Source: Paenibacillus durus (lineage in GTDB: Bacteria; Bacillota; Bacilli; Paenibacillales; Paenibacillaceae). Taken from it: a stretch of DNA of 64,000 nucleotides. The position numbers were made by a program, and so were the translations under genes. The stretch spans positions 5,952,001 to 6,016,000 of the forward strand of contig NZ_CP009288.1 of the NCBI RefSeq assembly GCF_000756615.1, read 5' to 3'. Positions 8,532 to 16,053 of this stretch are shown here, piece by piece; the first letter of the stretch is position 1, and each line of letters opens with the position of its first letter. The notes beneath the pieces were generated by a model, which saw only the letters and a program-made list of their open reading frames with translations, searched no databases and was not told the origin of the DNA.

Positions 8532-9529
8532 ACCTGATTGCCTTCAGCGGAGTAGGGGAACCACTGGGCATCTGTGGGGTCCTGCTGGTCGTCCATATCC
8601 AAATGCAGCCGAACCTGGTTGCGGCTCACTTCCAGTATTTTGCCTTCAATCGCCGCTCCAATGATGGTCTGATTATAGGTTTTGGCAATGGTCACGCCTT
8701 GAGCCAAGGCGCATTCATACGACCAGGTCATGACGCCGCTTGTCATCGTGCCGGTCCGTTTGGTAATGACGTAGGTGAGGCCAGACCGCTTGACTTCATC
8801 TCCCGGCTGCAAGATTTCCTGCATTTCGAAGGTGTACCCTGTATAGTCACTGGCCGAGGTATTCGTCCTCCCGTTAGCCGCATGGTTTAAATAGGGTGCA
8901 ATCCGCCGCCGCATCCGAAACGGCACATCCTCTAAAGCGATCTGGCGCCTTGCTTCTGGAATTCCGATCCAGATTTGAATCTGGTGAGCGGTGATATTGG
9001 GCAGAAGCATAGCTCCGGCATGGGAAGTCAGGCGTTTTAAAAAGCTCCAGTCCGTTTCCTGATACTGCATGATGAATTGGTTCGTCGGTCGATTCCCAAA
9101 CGCTTCATCCAACTTATCGGAGCCGGAATAATCGGACAGCACCGCGTCAATGATATCAACATATTGTTGGTTCACTTGCTGAAAGGAACGGTTTTTGAGT
9201 TCGGTATCCAGCTTGAAGCTATGGGAAATGACCTGGATCGTGACCTGTACTTCCTGATGAAGATGCACGATATCTACACTGTACAACTGCCCCATGAATA
9301 AGGGATGCTGACCGCCTGTGTCTGTATACCAGAGTTCGATTTCATCTATACTGCTCGCCCTGGCTGCAATCGCCTCTTCCTGATCGGACTGAATACGGCC
9401 TGTAATCCACAATCTGGCGTGTTCTCCAAGCTCGTGGGTCATTTCAATCTGATTTAAGCGCACGTCGCCGTAGGGCCAGATGAAGTTCAGATGTTGATAG
9501 GTTAAGAGAGCTGTTGGTGATACGTTCAT
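8291..9529 (-). CDS. VgrG/gpD-like contractile injection spike, copy 2
   Basis: Spike protein of the phage late-control D/VgrG/Pvc8 type, which trimerises at the tip of a contractile tube. The start has GAGGAG eight bases upstream. Domains in order: N-terminal gp27-like beta barrel (residues ~5-110), middle gpD region with FIMQYQETDWSFLKRLTSHAG (~150-170), and a gp5 OB-like part (GAAIEGKILEVSRNQVRLHLDMDDQQDP...WFPYS, ~295-345). After ...DAMVIHRCVQPRHMLL the frame leaves homology and reads nonsense to its stop; the natural continuation, the MADPG hinge and needle, lies in another frame. 24 bases separate it from the PAAR-like gene upstream, so they are co-transcribed. Confidence 0.75.
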   Translation of the reverse strand: MNVSPTALLTYQHLNFIWPYGDVRLNQIEMTHELGEHARLWITGRIQSDQEEAIAARASSIDEIELWYTDTGGQHPLFMGQLYSVDIVHLHQEVQVTIQVISHSFKLDTELKNRSFQQVNQQYVDIIDAVLSDYSGSDKLDEAFGNRPTNQFIMQYQETDWSFLKRLTSHAGAMLLPNITAHQIQIWIGIPEARRQIALEDVPFRMRRRIAPYLNHAANGRTNTSASDYTGYTFEMQEILQPGDEVKRSGLTYVITKRTGTMTSGVMTWSYECALAQGVTIAKTYNQTIIGAAIEGKILEVSRNQVRLHLDMDDQQDPTDAQWFPYSAEGNQVWYLMPEKGAQVKLYFPTADEDDAMVIHRCVQPRHMLLSLSLLPIRPREQQRKRLPNGTIVKWPIPGSNPSRIRREKKCP

Positions 9530-9553
9530 ACCTTGGACTCCTCGCTTCGTAAA

Positions 9554-9958
9554 CTAACTATTTTGTCCGTCATCCAGAATCGAGATGATGCCGCCGCCTC
9601 CTGGACAAGAACATATTAAAGTTGACTTGCTGAGTAAGGCGTGTTCCCCCTCGATCAGCACATTTTCTTTGCCGTGAGTCCATTTGGCCCCAAATGCAAT
9701 TTCGGGTTTACAGGGAAGACCATACTTCCGCTCACATAAGCCAAAGGCGTATTCCTTACTGATATGCGCTCCGGGTATGGCATCGGCAACGTTTAGAACC
9801 GGTTTATCCTTGATGTAAATTCCATGGCTGTACATGGCATTCAGCACCCCTGGGTATGTACCTTGACTGCATTGTAAAGTGGCTCCTCTCACCACATAGG
9901 AATATTCTTCGCCAAGTACACCAAGTACCAATGCGCGCAGCAGTATGGGCAGCAGCAT
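9554..9958 (-). CDS. DUF4280 PAAR-like spike-tip protein
   Basis: 134 residues. DUF4280 proteins are PAAR-like caps that sharpen VgrG-type spikes in Gram-positive and environmental contractile systems. Diagnostic elements are YSYVVRGATLQCSQGT (residues ~19-34), HGIYIKDKPVLNVADA, GLCERKYGLPCKPE, and the terminal LLSKSTLICSCPGGGGIISI with repeated cysteines. The first 16 residues are hydrophobic (LLPILLRALVLGVLG), which is unusual; the ATG is nevertheless well supported by AAGGAGG eight bases upstream. It lies directly before spike copy 2, the expected partner. Confidence 0.85.
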   Translation of the reverse strand: MLLPILLRALVLGVLGEEYSYVVRGATLQCSQGTYPGVLNAMYSHGIYIKDKPVLNVADAIPGAHISKEYAFGLCERKYGLPCKPEIAFGAKWTHGKENVLIEGEHALLSKSTLICSCPGGGGIISILDDGQNS

Positions 9959-9988
9959 GTAATTTCCTCCTTGATATGAGTGTGTAAA

Positions 9989-10630
9989 TTAGGGAGACTC
10001 CAGCCATCTTGACGTATGAAGCATGGCATAGGTCAGTGGATACCATAAGGGGGCATCCTCCAACTTAAATTGACAACTCCCGATCAAAGCCTTGCCACGC
10101 CAGGAACGCACAAAGGCAATCTGGTAATAGGGTGAGGGTGAGGGTGAGACTAGAAAAATAGATTCATAACAGCCGATTATAGCGCCCTGAATGGGAAGGG
10201 CTTTTTCATCCACCAGCTTCATACTCGGTTGTGTACGGCTCATTTGCTCTATCATCTGTTGTTGATAGATCTCCACCTGCGCAGGGTCCAGTTCTTGCTC
10301 GCTTTGGTGAAGACCAAACAGGATTCCGTTAGGCTTGTCCTGAACGACGTAGCTTCCCCGTTGATCTTTCGTCTGCTTAGCCCGAGCCTCTGGAATCCAA
10401 GAACTCGGCAGGGATATCGTGAGTTGATTATCGTAGAGATGAAGGGTTTGGAATTGTATTTCCTTTCCATCTGGCAGTGTCAAACAGCCTTTGGAAATTT
10501 TCTCTATCGCTTCTTCAATGGATATCGTCATCCAGTCTTCATCGTTCTCACTCACATCCAACTGAGCTTTCAAGACTTGTTGATTATGCAGCTTCAAAAA
10601 AAATTCATCCCAATACTCCGTCAAGCTCAA
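9989..10630 (-). CDS. Hypothetical protein, possibly DcrB/Eag-like effector chaperone
   Basis: 213 residues, cytoplasmic. The pattern FQTLHLYDNQLTISLPSSW early and AFVRSWRGKALIGSCQFKLEDAPLWYPLTYAMLHTSRW late resembles the DcrB/PsbP-like fold (DUF1795) of Eag chaperones, which hold effector transmembrane or pre-toxin segments for VgrG/PAAR loading. This is similarity by eye only. The start overlaps the previous stop by four bases (ATGA), so translation is coupled. A chaperone between spike and PAAR genes would fit a loading role. Alternatively it is an operon-specific unknown. Confidence 0.45.
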   Translation of the reverse strand: MSLTEYWDEFFLKLHNQQVLKAQLDVSENDEDWMTISIEEAIEKISKGCLTLPDGKEIQFQTLHLYDNQLTISLPSSWIPEARAKQTKDQRGSYVVQDKPNGILFGLHQSEQELDPAQVEIYQQQMIEQMSRTQPSMKLVDEKALPIQGAIIGCYESIFLVSPSPSPYYQIAFVRSWRGKALIGSCQFKLEDAPLWYPLTYAMLHTSRWLESP

Positions 10631-11151
10631 GCCTCCTCGTAAGAAAGTTCTACCTTTTGCAGCCGGAAACCGCTCAACCCTCGGCGAAGCAAGCTTTCGG
10701 CAGCATCCAGGCTAACGATGAAATAAGGTTCCCTTACGTTGGATAGCCGAAAAAAATGGTGTCCCCTGACCTTTTGGCTATCCAGCACAAGGTGTTTTAG
10801 GGTTTGGTTGTGCGGATAAAACTCGGTATGCTCCGAAATCACGTCTAGATCAGGGACATGCGGAATCCAATATAACTCCTGACGCTTGTATTCTCTGTCA
10901 ACGATATACATCTGTTTAAAACGCGCTTGCGTATTATATAGTTCTAAAATCCGTTTCATGGGATCGGAAAGCAGTGGTTGTGATGCTGAAAAAGGCAGCC
11001 AATCCGTATACTCTGCCTCTGCCTTCGTATGAACATCTAAAACCTGAGCCGGGATCATGCGAACAAATGGTGTTTTTAAAAGGCCGATATTCACAGGTTC
11101 AATGTTACGGGAAATACGACTGTCATCGAGCAGCACATAATAATGGCGCAT
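10627..11151 (-). CDS. Hypothetical protein of the injection operon
   Basis: 174 residues from the ATG at 11151, seven bases after AGGAGG; an in-frame ATG six bases earlier is too close to the site. It begins MRHYYVLLDDSRISRN and contains a middle YKRQELYWIPHVPDLDV and a late LSGFRLQKVELSYEEA. No signal peptide, membrane segment or catalytic motif. The beginning and end recall DUF1629/Imm11-like proteins (YYVLL..., ...LL.R.LSGF.L..V.L), an immunity-type family, but this is weak. Its place between the pentapeptide gene and the putative chaperone says only that it belongs to the same operon. Confidence 0.5.
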   Translation of the reverse strand: MRHYYVLLDDSRISRNIEPVNIGLLKTPFVRMIPAQVLDVHTKAEAEYTDWLPFSASQPLLSDPMKRILELYNTQARFKQMYIVDREYKRQELYWIPHVPDLDVISEHTEFYPHNQTLKHLVLDSQKVRGHHFFRLSNVREPYFIVSLDAAESLLRRGLSGFRLQKVELSYEEA

Positions 11152-11163
11152 GCACATTCCTCC

Positions 11164-12264
11164 TTACTCCATCCACACGATGGACTTACGCTGTTCATCA
11201 CTGAGCTTCCATAGCTGTTGGTATTTTCGCGGGACTCTGGTTCCGTACATCGAGGCTCCCTCAAAGGAGACGTACTCAAAACCATGCACATCCGTGAAAT
11301 CCGCCTCGTCCAGATTGGCAAAGTCAAAGCGTATACCACACAGGCCCGGTACACGGTGACCTTGTTCCCGATAAGCTTGTCCGCTGGCACCTCTAAAATC
11401 GGCTCCCTGCAAATGACTGTACCTAAAATCGGCATCGCTGAGCAGGGAGCCGCGAAAGCTGCCCCCTTCGATATGAGCTTCTTGCCACTGGCTTCCCATC
11501 AATACACAGGAAAGAAACTGGCTTCCCCGCAAATCACTTTGGCAGAAATCGTTATATCTCAGGTCTTTTTCAACGACTTGCAAATGAGGAAGAGAAAGAT
11601 TTCTTAAATTTTCATAGATATATGGCTCCTCATTGGTCTGCATCAGTCGTTCTCTGACTTCATCCGGATTGGGGATTTCTTGATCCTCGACATACATATT
11701 TTCGCTGATATCCTTATATTCGCCAGTACGAATGAACAAACGTTTCGCCTTATGAATGGCCTTGTACTCTGGGAGCTGCACTGCTTCTGTAATCGCCAAG
11801 CGAATGATGGAACTCACAAATTGATGGAAAAAGGGTGTGGCTTTCAGCATCAGTCGTTCGATATCGGCCGCATGGAGTACACCCATGTATTTCTTCCGAT
11901 CTTGTTCAAGTGCTTCCAGCATGGTCGTAAAATGGGTATAAACCCAGGAGGCATCATAGGATAACCGACAGTCGGCTTGATCTTCATACCATTTGCCAGA
12001 ATAAGCCTCAACCATGTACAAGTAGGATTGTTCCAGGATCTGAGTTCGCAAAAAAGAATAGTGTATATAGGCAATGGGTTCTTTTTCCCCTTGCTGCTGC
12101 ATCCTCAGAATATGAGAGCATAGCTTTTGAAAGGATGCCGTGAAATTCGAAATGAATTGAGCCTTGCCATGGTGAAACTCCGCCTCCAATGTCTCCATCT
12201 GTATTTCCAGCAAGGGCATGTAATGATGCTCGTAAAAATGTTGAAGCGCTTGTTGTTTATCCAT
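11164..12264 (-). CDS. Pentapeptide-repeat protein of the injection operon
   Basis: About 366 residues from the ATG at 12264, placed ten bases after GAGGAGGG. The first ~230 residues are helical with many aromatics (FYEHHYMPLLEIQMETLEAEFH; SYDASWVYTHFTTMLEALEQDR). Then come pentapeptide repeats of the A(D/N)LXX type (LRYNDFCQSDLRGSQFLSC; FRGSLLSDADFRYSHLQGAD; FDFANLDEADFTDV). These fold as a right-handed quadrilateral beta helix. Such proteins accompany VgrG-DUF4280 operons in Bacillota; as adaptor, spike extension or effector is unknown. The stop is 12 bases before the next start. Confidence 0.8.
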   Translation of the reverse strand: MDKQQALQHFYEHHYMPLLEIQMETLEAEFHHGKAQFISNFTASFQKLCSHILRMQQQGEKEPIAYIHYSFLRTQILEQSYLYMVEAYSGKWYEDQADCRLSYDASWVYTHFTTMLEALEQDRKKYMGVLHAADIERLMLKATPFFHQFVSSIIRLAITEAVQLPEYKAIHKAKRLFIRTGEYKDISENMYVEDQEIPNPDEVRERLMQTNEEPYIYENLRNLSLPHLQVVEKDLRYNDFCQSDLRGSQFLSCVLMGSQWQEAHIEGGSFRGSLLSDADFRYSHLQGADFRGASGQAYREQGHRVPGLCGIRFDFANLDEADFTDVHGFEYVSFEGASMYGTRVPRKYQQLWKLSDEQRKSIVWME

Positions 12265-12285
12265 TTCGCTGATTCCCTCCTCCAA

Positions 12286-13815
12286 TTAGTTCATTTTGAT
12301 TTCAGTCCCGGAGAAGGTTGTCGTTTTATCCAGCGTAATGCTGTTGCCATTGCCGGAAAGCTCGATTTTCCCGGCAGATAGCTGAAGGATGCCTGATGAC
12401 ATCGAGAGCTGGGAGGTGGCGCTGATATTGATATTTTTCCCGCTAATAATATCAATTCCACTTTGGTCGCTGATCGTAATGGACATATCACTAGCGGAAA
12501 TCACGATTTTATCCGGGGCCAGCATAATTTCCTTGCCATATTTGGTCCGCAGCGTCTTAATGGCGGGATCAGCCATACGATCTCGATCTGGCGCAGGAGC
12601 TGCTGCCGGCAGAGACGAAGAAGAGTTTGATCCGTCAGACGAAGCAGATGCAATCGAATGCGTTGAGGTTGCTGCTCCATGTCCAGAAGTCGCGGACGAT
12701 TTTCCTGACGAATGTTGCGGTTCCCTTTTGACCGAGCTGATGGCGTAGCCTTCTTCCTCCTTATAGCTGGGGAAATAGATGCGGATGCTGTCGTTTTCCT
12801 CCGGCATGCAGTACCAGCCCGTGTTATCTGCAGACGCATAGATGGTAGAGTAGGGGAACCAGTAGTCGGTGTTCGGGTCCTGCTGGTCGTCCATGTCGAG
12901 CTTGGCGCGGATTTTGTCCCGGTGAACGCTGAGGACCTTGCCCTGAATGGAAGCTCCGATGATTGAACGGTTATATTCTTTAATGGGACGCAGTCCGCTT
13001 CGCGGGGATAGCTTGCACGTATGTGTCAATACACTGTCCTTCATTTCCGTTAACACTTCGGCGACCAGCAAGCTATGCCCCTTAAAAGTGACTTCATAGC
13101 CCGGCTCCAGCAAGGTTTCCGTCTTCACCTCATACTGGATAAAATCCTCATCCCGCACGCCGGGAATATGATTATCCGAGGCGGTTTGGAAATCCGCGAT
13201 CCGTTTGGACACCTTATATTGGGCCGCTGTGATTTCTCCCTTGCTCAGACCCATTGGCAGGCCAACATATAATTTGGGCACGCCATAACCTACCGCAGGA
13301 ATGAGCGGAGAATAGAAGTGGGAAGCCATCCGTTTTAGAAATTGCCAGTCGGTTTCATCATATTGCATAATGAACGTGCCTATGGGTGTATTGTGGGTCA
13401 CGACATCCAGCGCTTCCGCTTTGGGGTAGGCGGACAAAATGCTCTCAATAAGGCCGTTATAGGTGAGCTTGGGATTTTGAAAAGATCGTTTATGCCGCTT
13501 GATGTCGAGTTCGTATGTATGGGATATCGCTTCAAAGGTCAGGTAATGGACGCCGTGAACCACGTTCTCCTCCACATCCAAGACAATGCCCCGAAAGAGG
13601 GGATGGCGGTTGCCGGAGTTGTCCATGACAAAGGCTTTGACCTGAGTCTCTTCATCTGAAGCACGAATGTAGCTCTCGCGTCTTTCATCGGAAATAATTC
13701 CGGTACAGATCATGCGGGCGTGGTCGTTTACGGTTTTCATAATTTTAAGCTCGTGAAGATGAGTAAATTCATAGGGCATGATTTCGATATGACCGTAAGT
13801 TATGGTATCTTTCAT
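12286..13815 (-). CDS. VgrG/gpD-like contractile injection spike, copy 3, toxin-free
   Basis: First gene of the operon, 509 residues, intact and in one frame. N-terminal gp27-like barrel, central FIMQYDETDWQFLKRMASHFY (~150-170), OB-like SIIGASIQGKVLSVHRDKIRAKLDMDDQQDP (~290-320), then a Ser/Ala/Pro linker (SSGKSSATSGHGAATSTHS; SSSLPAAAPAPDRDR). The hinge RMADPAIKTLRTKYGKEIML corresponds to MADPGVKSF in copies 1 and 2. A short beta-helix needle follows (ITISDQSGIDIISGKNINIS; SGILQLSAGKIELSG). There is no toxin domain. It shows what an undamaged spike-hinge-needle looks like. Start: AAAAGGAGA about ten bases upstream; a TATACT -10-like element lies near 13878. Confidence 0.85.
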   Translation of the reverse strand: MKDTITYGHIEIMPYEFTHLHELKIMKTVNDHARMICTGIISDERRESYIRASDEETQVKAFVMDNSGNRHPLFRGIVLDVEENVVHGVHYLTFEAISHTYELDIKRHKRSFQNPKLTYNGLIESILSAYPKAEALDVVTHNTPIGTFIMQYDETDWQFLKRMASHFYSPLIPAVGYGVPKLYVGLPMGLSKGEITAAQYKVSKRIADFQTASDNHIPGVRDEDFIQYEVKTETLLEPGYEVTFKGHSLLVAEVLTEMKDSVLTHTCKLSPRSGLRPIKEYNRSIIGASIQGKVLSVHRDKIRAKLDMDDQQDPNTDYWFPYSTIYASADNTGWYCMPEENDSIRIYFPSYKEEEGYAISSVKREPQHSSGKSSATSGHGAATSTHSIASASSDGSNSSSSLPAAAPAPDRDRMADPAIKTLRTKYGKEIMLAPDKIVISASDMSITISDQSGIDIISGKNINISATSQLSMSSGILQLSAGKIELSGNGNSITLDKTTTFSGTEIKMN

Positions 13816-14089
13816 GGGGATCTGTCTCCTTTTGGAATGGTTTGTATCTGTTCTGACAATTTGGAAAAATCAAGTATATGCATATATCGGTTAAAAAAGA
13901 GCTTCAGTTTACAAAAAGGCCCACTAATTGAGGGACTTTCAATGTGTATTTTTGGAAGGTGGGTATAATTTACGAATCGATAAGGGTGGGGGACAAGGAG
14001 ACTTCCCTAATATGAGGCTGTTGAGAAGGAAAAGTGTTCCTTGGTGATGGAGTTTTCTATAGGAGGACCATAAATCCTTTTCACCGTCT

Positions 14090-14199
14090 CGACACAACGC
14101 GTCTTCTACGGTCATCCCGTCGATTCCCGGCGCTCCATGGTTGCGTTTGGCCTGTTTGTAGGCTCTGTTCAGGTTGTCCCTGTCCAGGATTCTCTCCAT
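14090..14199 (-). mobile_element. Group II intron reverse transcriptase, N-terminal remnant
   Basis: Reads MERILDRDNLNRAYKQ then KRNHGAPGIDGMTVEDAL, the signature start of LtrA-type intron reverse transcriptases. Homology ends at about 14095 and unrelated sequence follows. Its order and orientation fit the maturase C-terminal remnant at 1081-1553, with the effector operon lying between the two pieces. Confidence 0.8.
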
Positions 14200-14210
14200 A
14201 TAGAAAAAGA

Positions 14211-14242
14211 AACTCGCCACAGTGTTGGCGAGTTCTTTTTTT
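14211..14242. terminator. Bidirectional terminator after the amino acid permease
   Basis: Perfect stem AACTCGCC / GGCGAGTT with an 8-base loop. Followed by TCTTTTTTT on the plus strand and TTCTTTTT on the minus strand. It lies 37 bases past the permease stop. Confidence 0.8.
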
Positions 14243-14278
14243 AGTTAATGAAAAGTCAATGCGTTCCTAACAGCAAAT

Positions 14279-15652
14279 CTATTTGATGTTCGTCGCTATA
14301 CTGCTGCTTTTTTCCCTTTTGCTTCTATTGGGGTACAGCATAAATAACAGAATAAACCACAGAGGGGTGAACAATAAAGCCGGGCGTGTTTCGCTAGCAA
14401 ACAGCATAATGATGAGAATCCCGGCAAACAACGCTAAGACCACATAGTTAATGAAAGGCGTAAAGGGTGCCTTGAATTTGGATTGAGCCTGTAATTCCGG
14501 CCGGGTCTTCTTATATCTGATATGGCAGACGAGAACGACGCCCCACACCCAAATAAAACAAATGGCACTTATGGTTGTCACGATTCCAAACGCCTGCTCC
14601 GGAATGAGTTTGCTGAGTAGAGCGCCCACCGATATGACAAGCGTGGAGATGAATAACGAATTCCCGGGCACATGATTTTTATTCAGTTTGGCAAAATGAG
14701 AGGACGCCTGCTGTTTCTTGCTTAAATTATAGAGAATCCGGCTTGTAGAGAACATCCCGCTGTTGCATGCGGAAGCGGCCGAAGTTAATACGACGAAATT
14801 GATAATCCCTGCGGCAATCGGAATCCCTACTAAAGTAAAGGTTTTAACAAAAGGACTTTCGGCCGGACTGAGCTCAGTCCACGGGTTAATGCACAGCAGG
14901 ACGAACAGCGCGCCAACGTAGAAAAATAAAATCCGTAAAGGAATTTTATTAATAGCCGATGGAATATTTTTTTCCGGATTCGCTGTTTCCGCTGCCGATA
15001 CACCCACCAATTCCACACCGACATAGGCAAATACCACCATTTGAAAGGAAAATAAGAAACCTGAAATGCCGTTCGGAAAAACGCCCCCGTGTTCCCAAAG
15101 GTTTCGTACCGTCACCGATCCTGCATCCGTCTTAAATCCCATGATCAGCAAAATAACCCCAATGCCAATCAATGCAAGAATCGTGATCACTTTGATTAAA
15201 GCAAACCAAAATTCCAGTTCTCCGAAATTTTTGACCGTTAACAGGTTGAGCCCTAATAAAATGATTAAGCAGACAATGGCCGGTACCCATTGCGGGATAT
15301 CAAACCAATATTGTACATATACGCCAACCGCAATCACATCAGCCATAGCCGTCATGATCCAGCAAAACCAATAGGTCCAACCGGTTATGAACGCGGCCCG
15401 AGATCCAAGATAGTCTTCCGCAATATCCGTAAACGATTGATAACCCGCTTTAGACAACAGGAGTTCTCCCAGCGCTCTCATCACGAAAAACACGGCGATC
15501 CCCACGATGAAATACGTAAACATGATGGATGGGCCTGCCTGTTGAATCGCTTTTCCCGATCCCAAAAACAATCCCGTACCAATGGTGCCGCCGATCGCGA
15601 TGAGTTGAACATGCCGATTTGCTAGCTCTCTCTTTAATTCTGGTTGTGCCAT
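14279..15652 (-). CDS. Glycine/D-alanine/D-serine-type amino acid permease (CycA/AapA-like)
   Basis: Proton-coupled APC-family importer in the cytoplasmic membrane with about 12 membrane helices, 457 residues from the ATG at 15652 (GGGGGA eight bases upstream). It follows CycA throughout: RHVQLIAIGGTIGTGLFLGSGK at the first helix (unwound GTIGTG substrate loop), FFVMRALGELLL, GWTYWFCWIMTAMADV, FAYVGVELVGVSAAET, and VLTSAASACNSGMFSTSR. The glycine riboswitch immediately upstream makes glycine the probable substrate. The gene stands alone between the intron remnant and a divergent-type gap, with its own terminator. Confidence 0.88.
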   Translation of the reverse strand: MAQPELKRELANRHVQLIAIGGTIGTGLFLGSGKAIQQAGPSIMFTYFIVGIAVFFVMRALGELLLSKAGYQSFTDIAEDYLGSRAAFITGWTYWFCWIMTAMADVIAVGVYVQYWFDIPQWVPAIVCLIILLGLNLLTVKNFGELEFWFALIKVITILALIGIGVILLIMGFKTDAGSVTVRNLWEHGGVFPNGISGFLFSFQMVVFAYVGVELVGVSAAETANPEKNIPSAINKIPLRILFFYVGALFVLLCINPWTELSPAESPFVKTFTLVGIPIAAGIINFVVLTSAASACNSGMFSTSRILYNLSKKQQASSHFAKLNKNHVPGNSLFISTLVISVGALLSKLIPEQAFGIVTTISAICFIWVWGVVLVCHIRYKKTRPELQAQSKFKAPFTPFINYVVLALFAGILIIMLFASETRPALLFTPLWFILLFMLYPNRSKREKSSSIATNIK

Positions 15653-15691
15653 ACCTAGTTCCCCCTTATGAATGCAATACCTTGGTGCCAT

Positions 15692-15722
15692 AAGAAAAGA
15701 GATTGGATGTCCTCCAATCTCC
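15692..15722 (-). terminator. Riboswitch expression-platform terminator
   Basis: Perfect stem GAGATTGGA / TCCAATCTC (15699-15707 with 15713-15721), followed on the minus strand by TTTTCTT. It sits between aptamer and permease start, about 35 bases after the aptamer. Glycine binding would be expected to decide whether it forms. Confidence 0.8.
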
Positions 15723-15757
15723 CGGTTCATAAGAATATCGAATAATACATATTCAGT

Positions 15758-15832
15758 ACTCTTCTGTCCTTTTGCCTGAGATTGTGAACCCTTCGGCGCA
15801 GCGGAATTTCCGCAGTCTCTCCAGAAGCTGCT
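15758..15832 (-). promoter_or_regulatory. Glycine riboswitch, single aptamer
   Basis: On the minus strand the conserved glycine-aptamer elements appear in order: TTCTGGAGAGACTG, CCGAAGGGT, and CTCAGGCAAAAGGACAGA, closed by a CTTCTG/CAGAAG stem. Only one aptamer is visible; no second copy occurs between it and the terminator stem. It heads the permease transcript. Confidence 0.92.
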
Positions 15833-15840
15833 CCTGCCAT

Positions 15841-16053
15841 AGTGACCCCATAGCAATCATAGCTTGCTAACTATTAAGTTATTGAGGCAATAATGCCGTT
15901 CTTGCACCTTAACATATTACATACTATGTAAGTGTTTGATCTGTGATAAAAGTCATAATAGCTTTCCTAACCCTCATGATTCAAGGCTAATGTCCTGTAA
16001 GTTAGGATTTCCCAAATTGCCGTTACTAAAGCTTTGTACAAGACAGCGTGTAT
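15841..16053. other. Upstream region of the riboswitch-permease unit
   Basis: No gene. It contains the leader start and promoter region for the leftward permease unit, with no convincing -35/-10 pair. The stem CCTAAC / GTTAGG (about 15967-16007) lies past the cyclase stop and may be a weak terminator. Confidence 0.3.

Noticed and set aside
2905..13815. Prophage
   Set aside because: Spike, tip and toxin genes are phage-like, but there is no capsid, terminase, portal, holin or integrase; the effector-operon reading fits better.
2905..13815. Complete Type VI secretion locus
   Set aside because: No sheath pair, Hcp, ClpV or membrane-complex genes; only spike, PAAR-like and effector genes occur.
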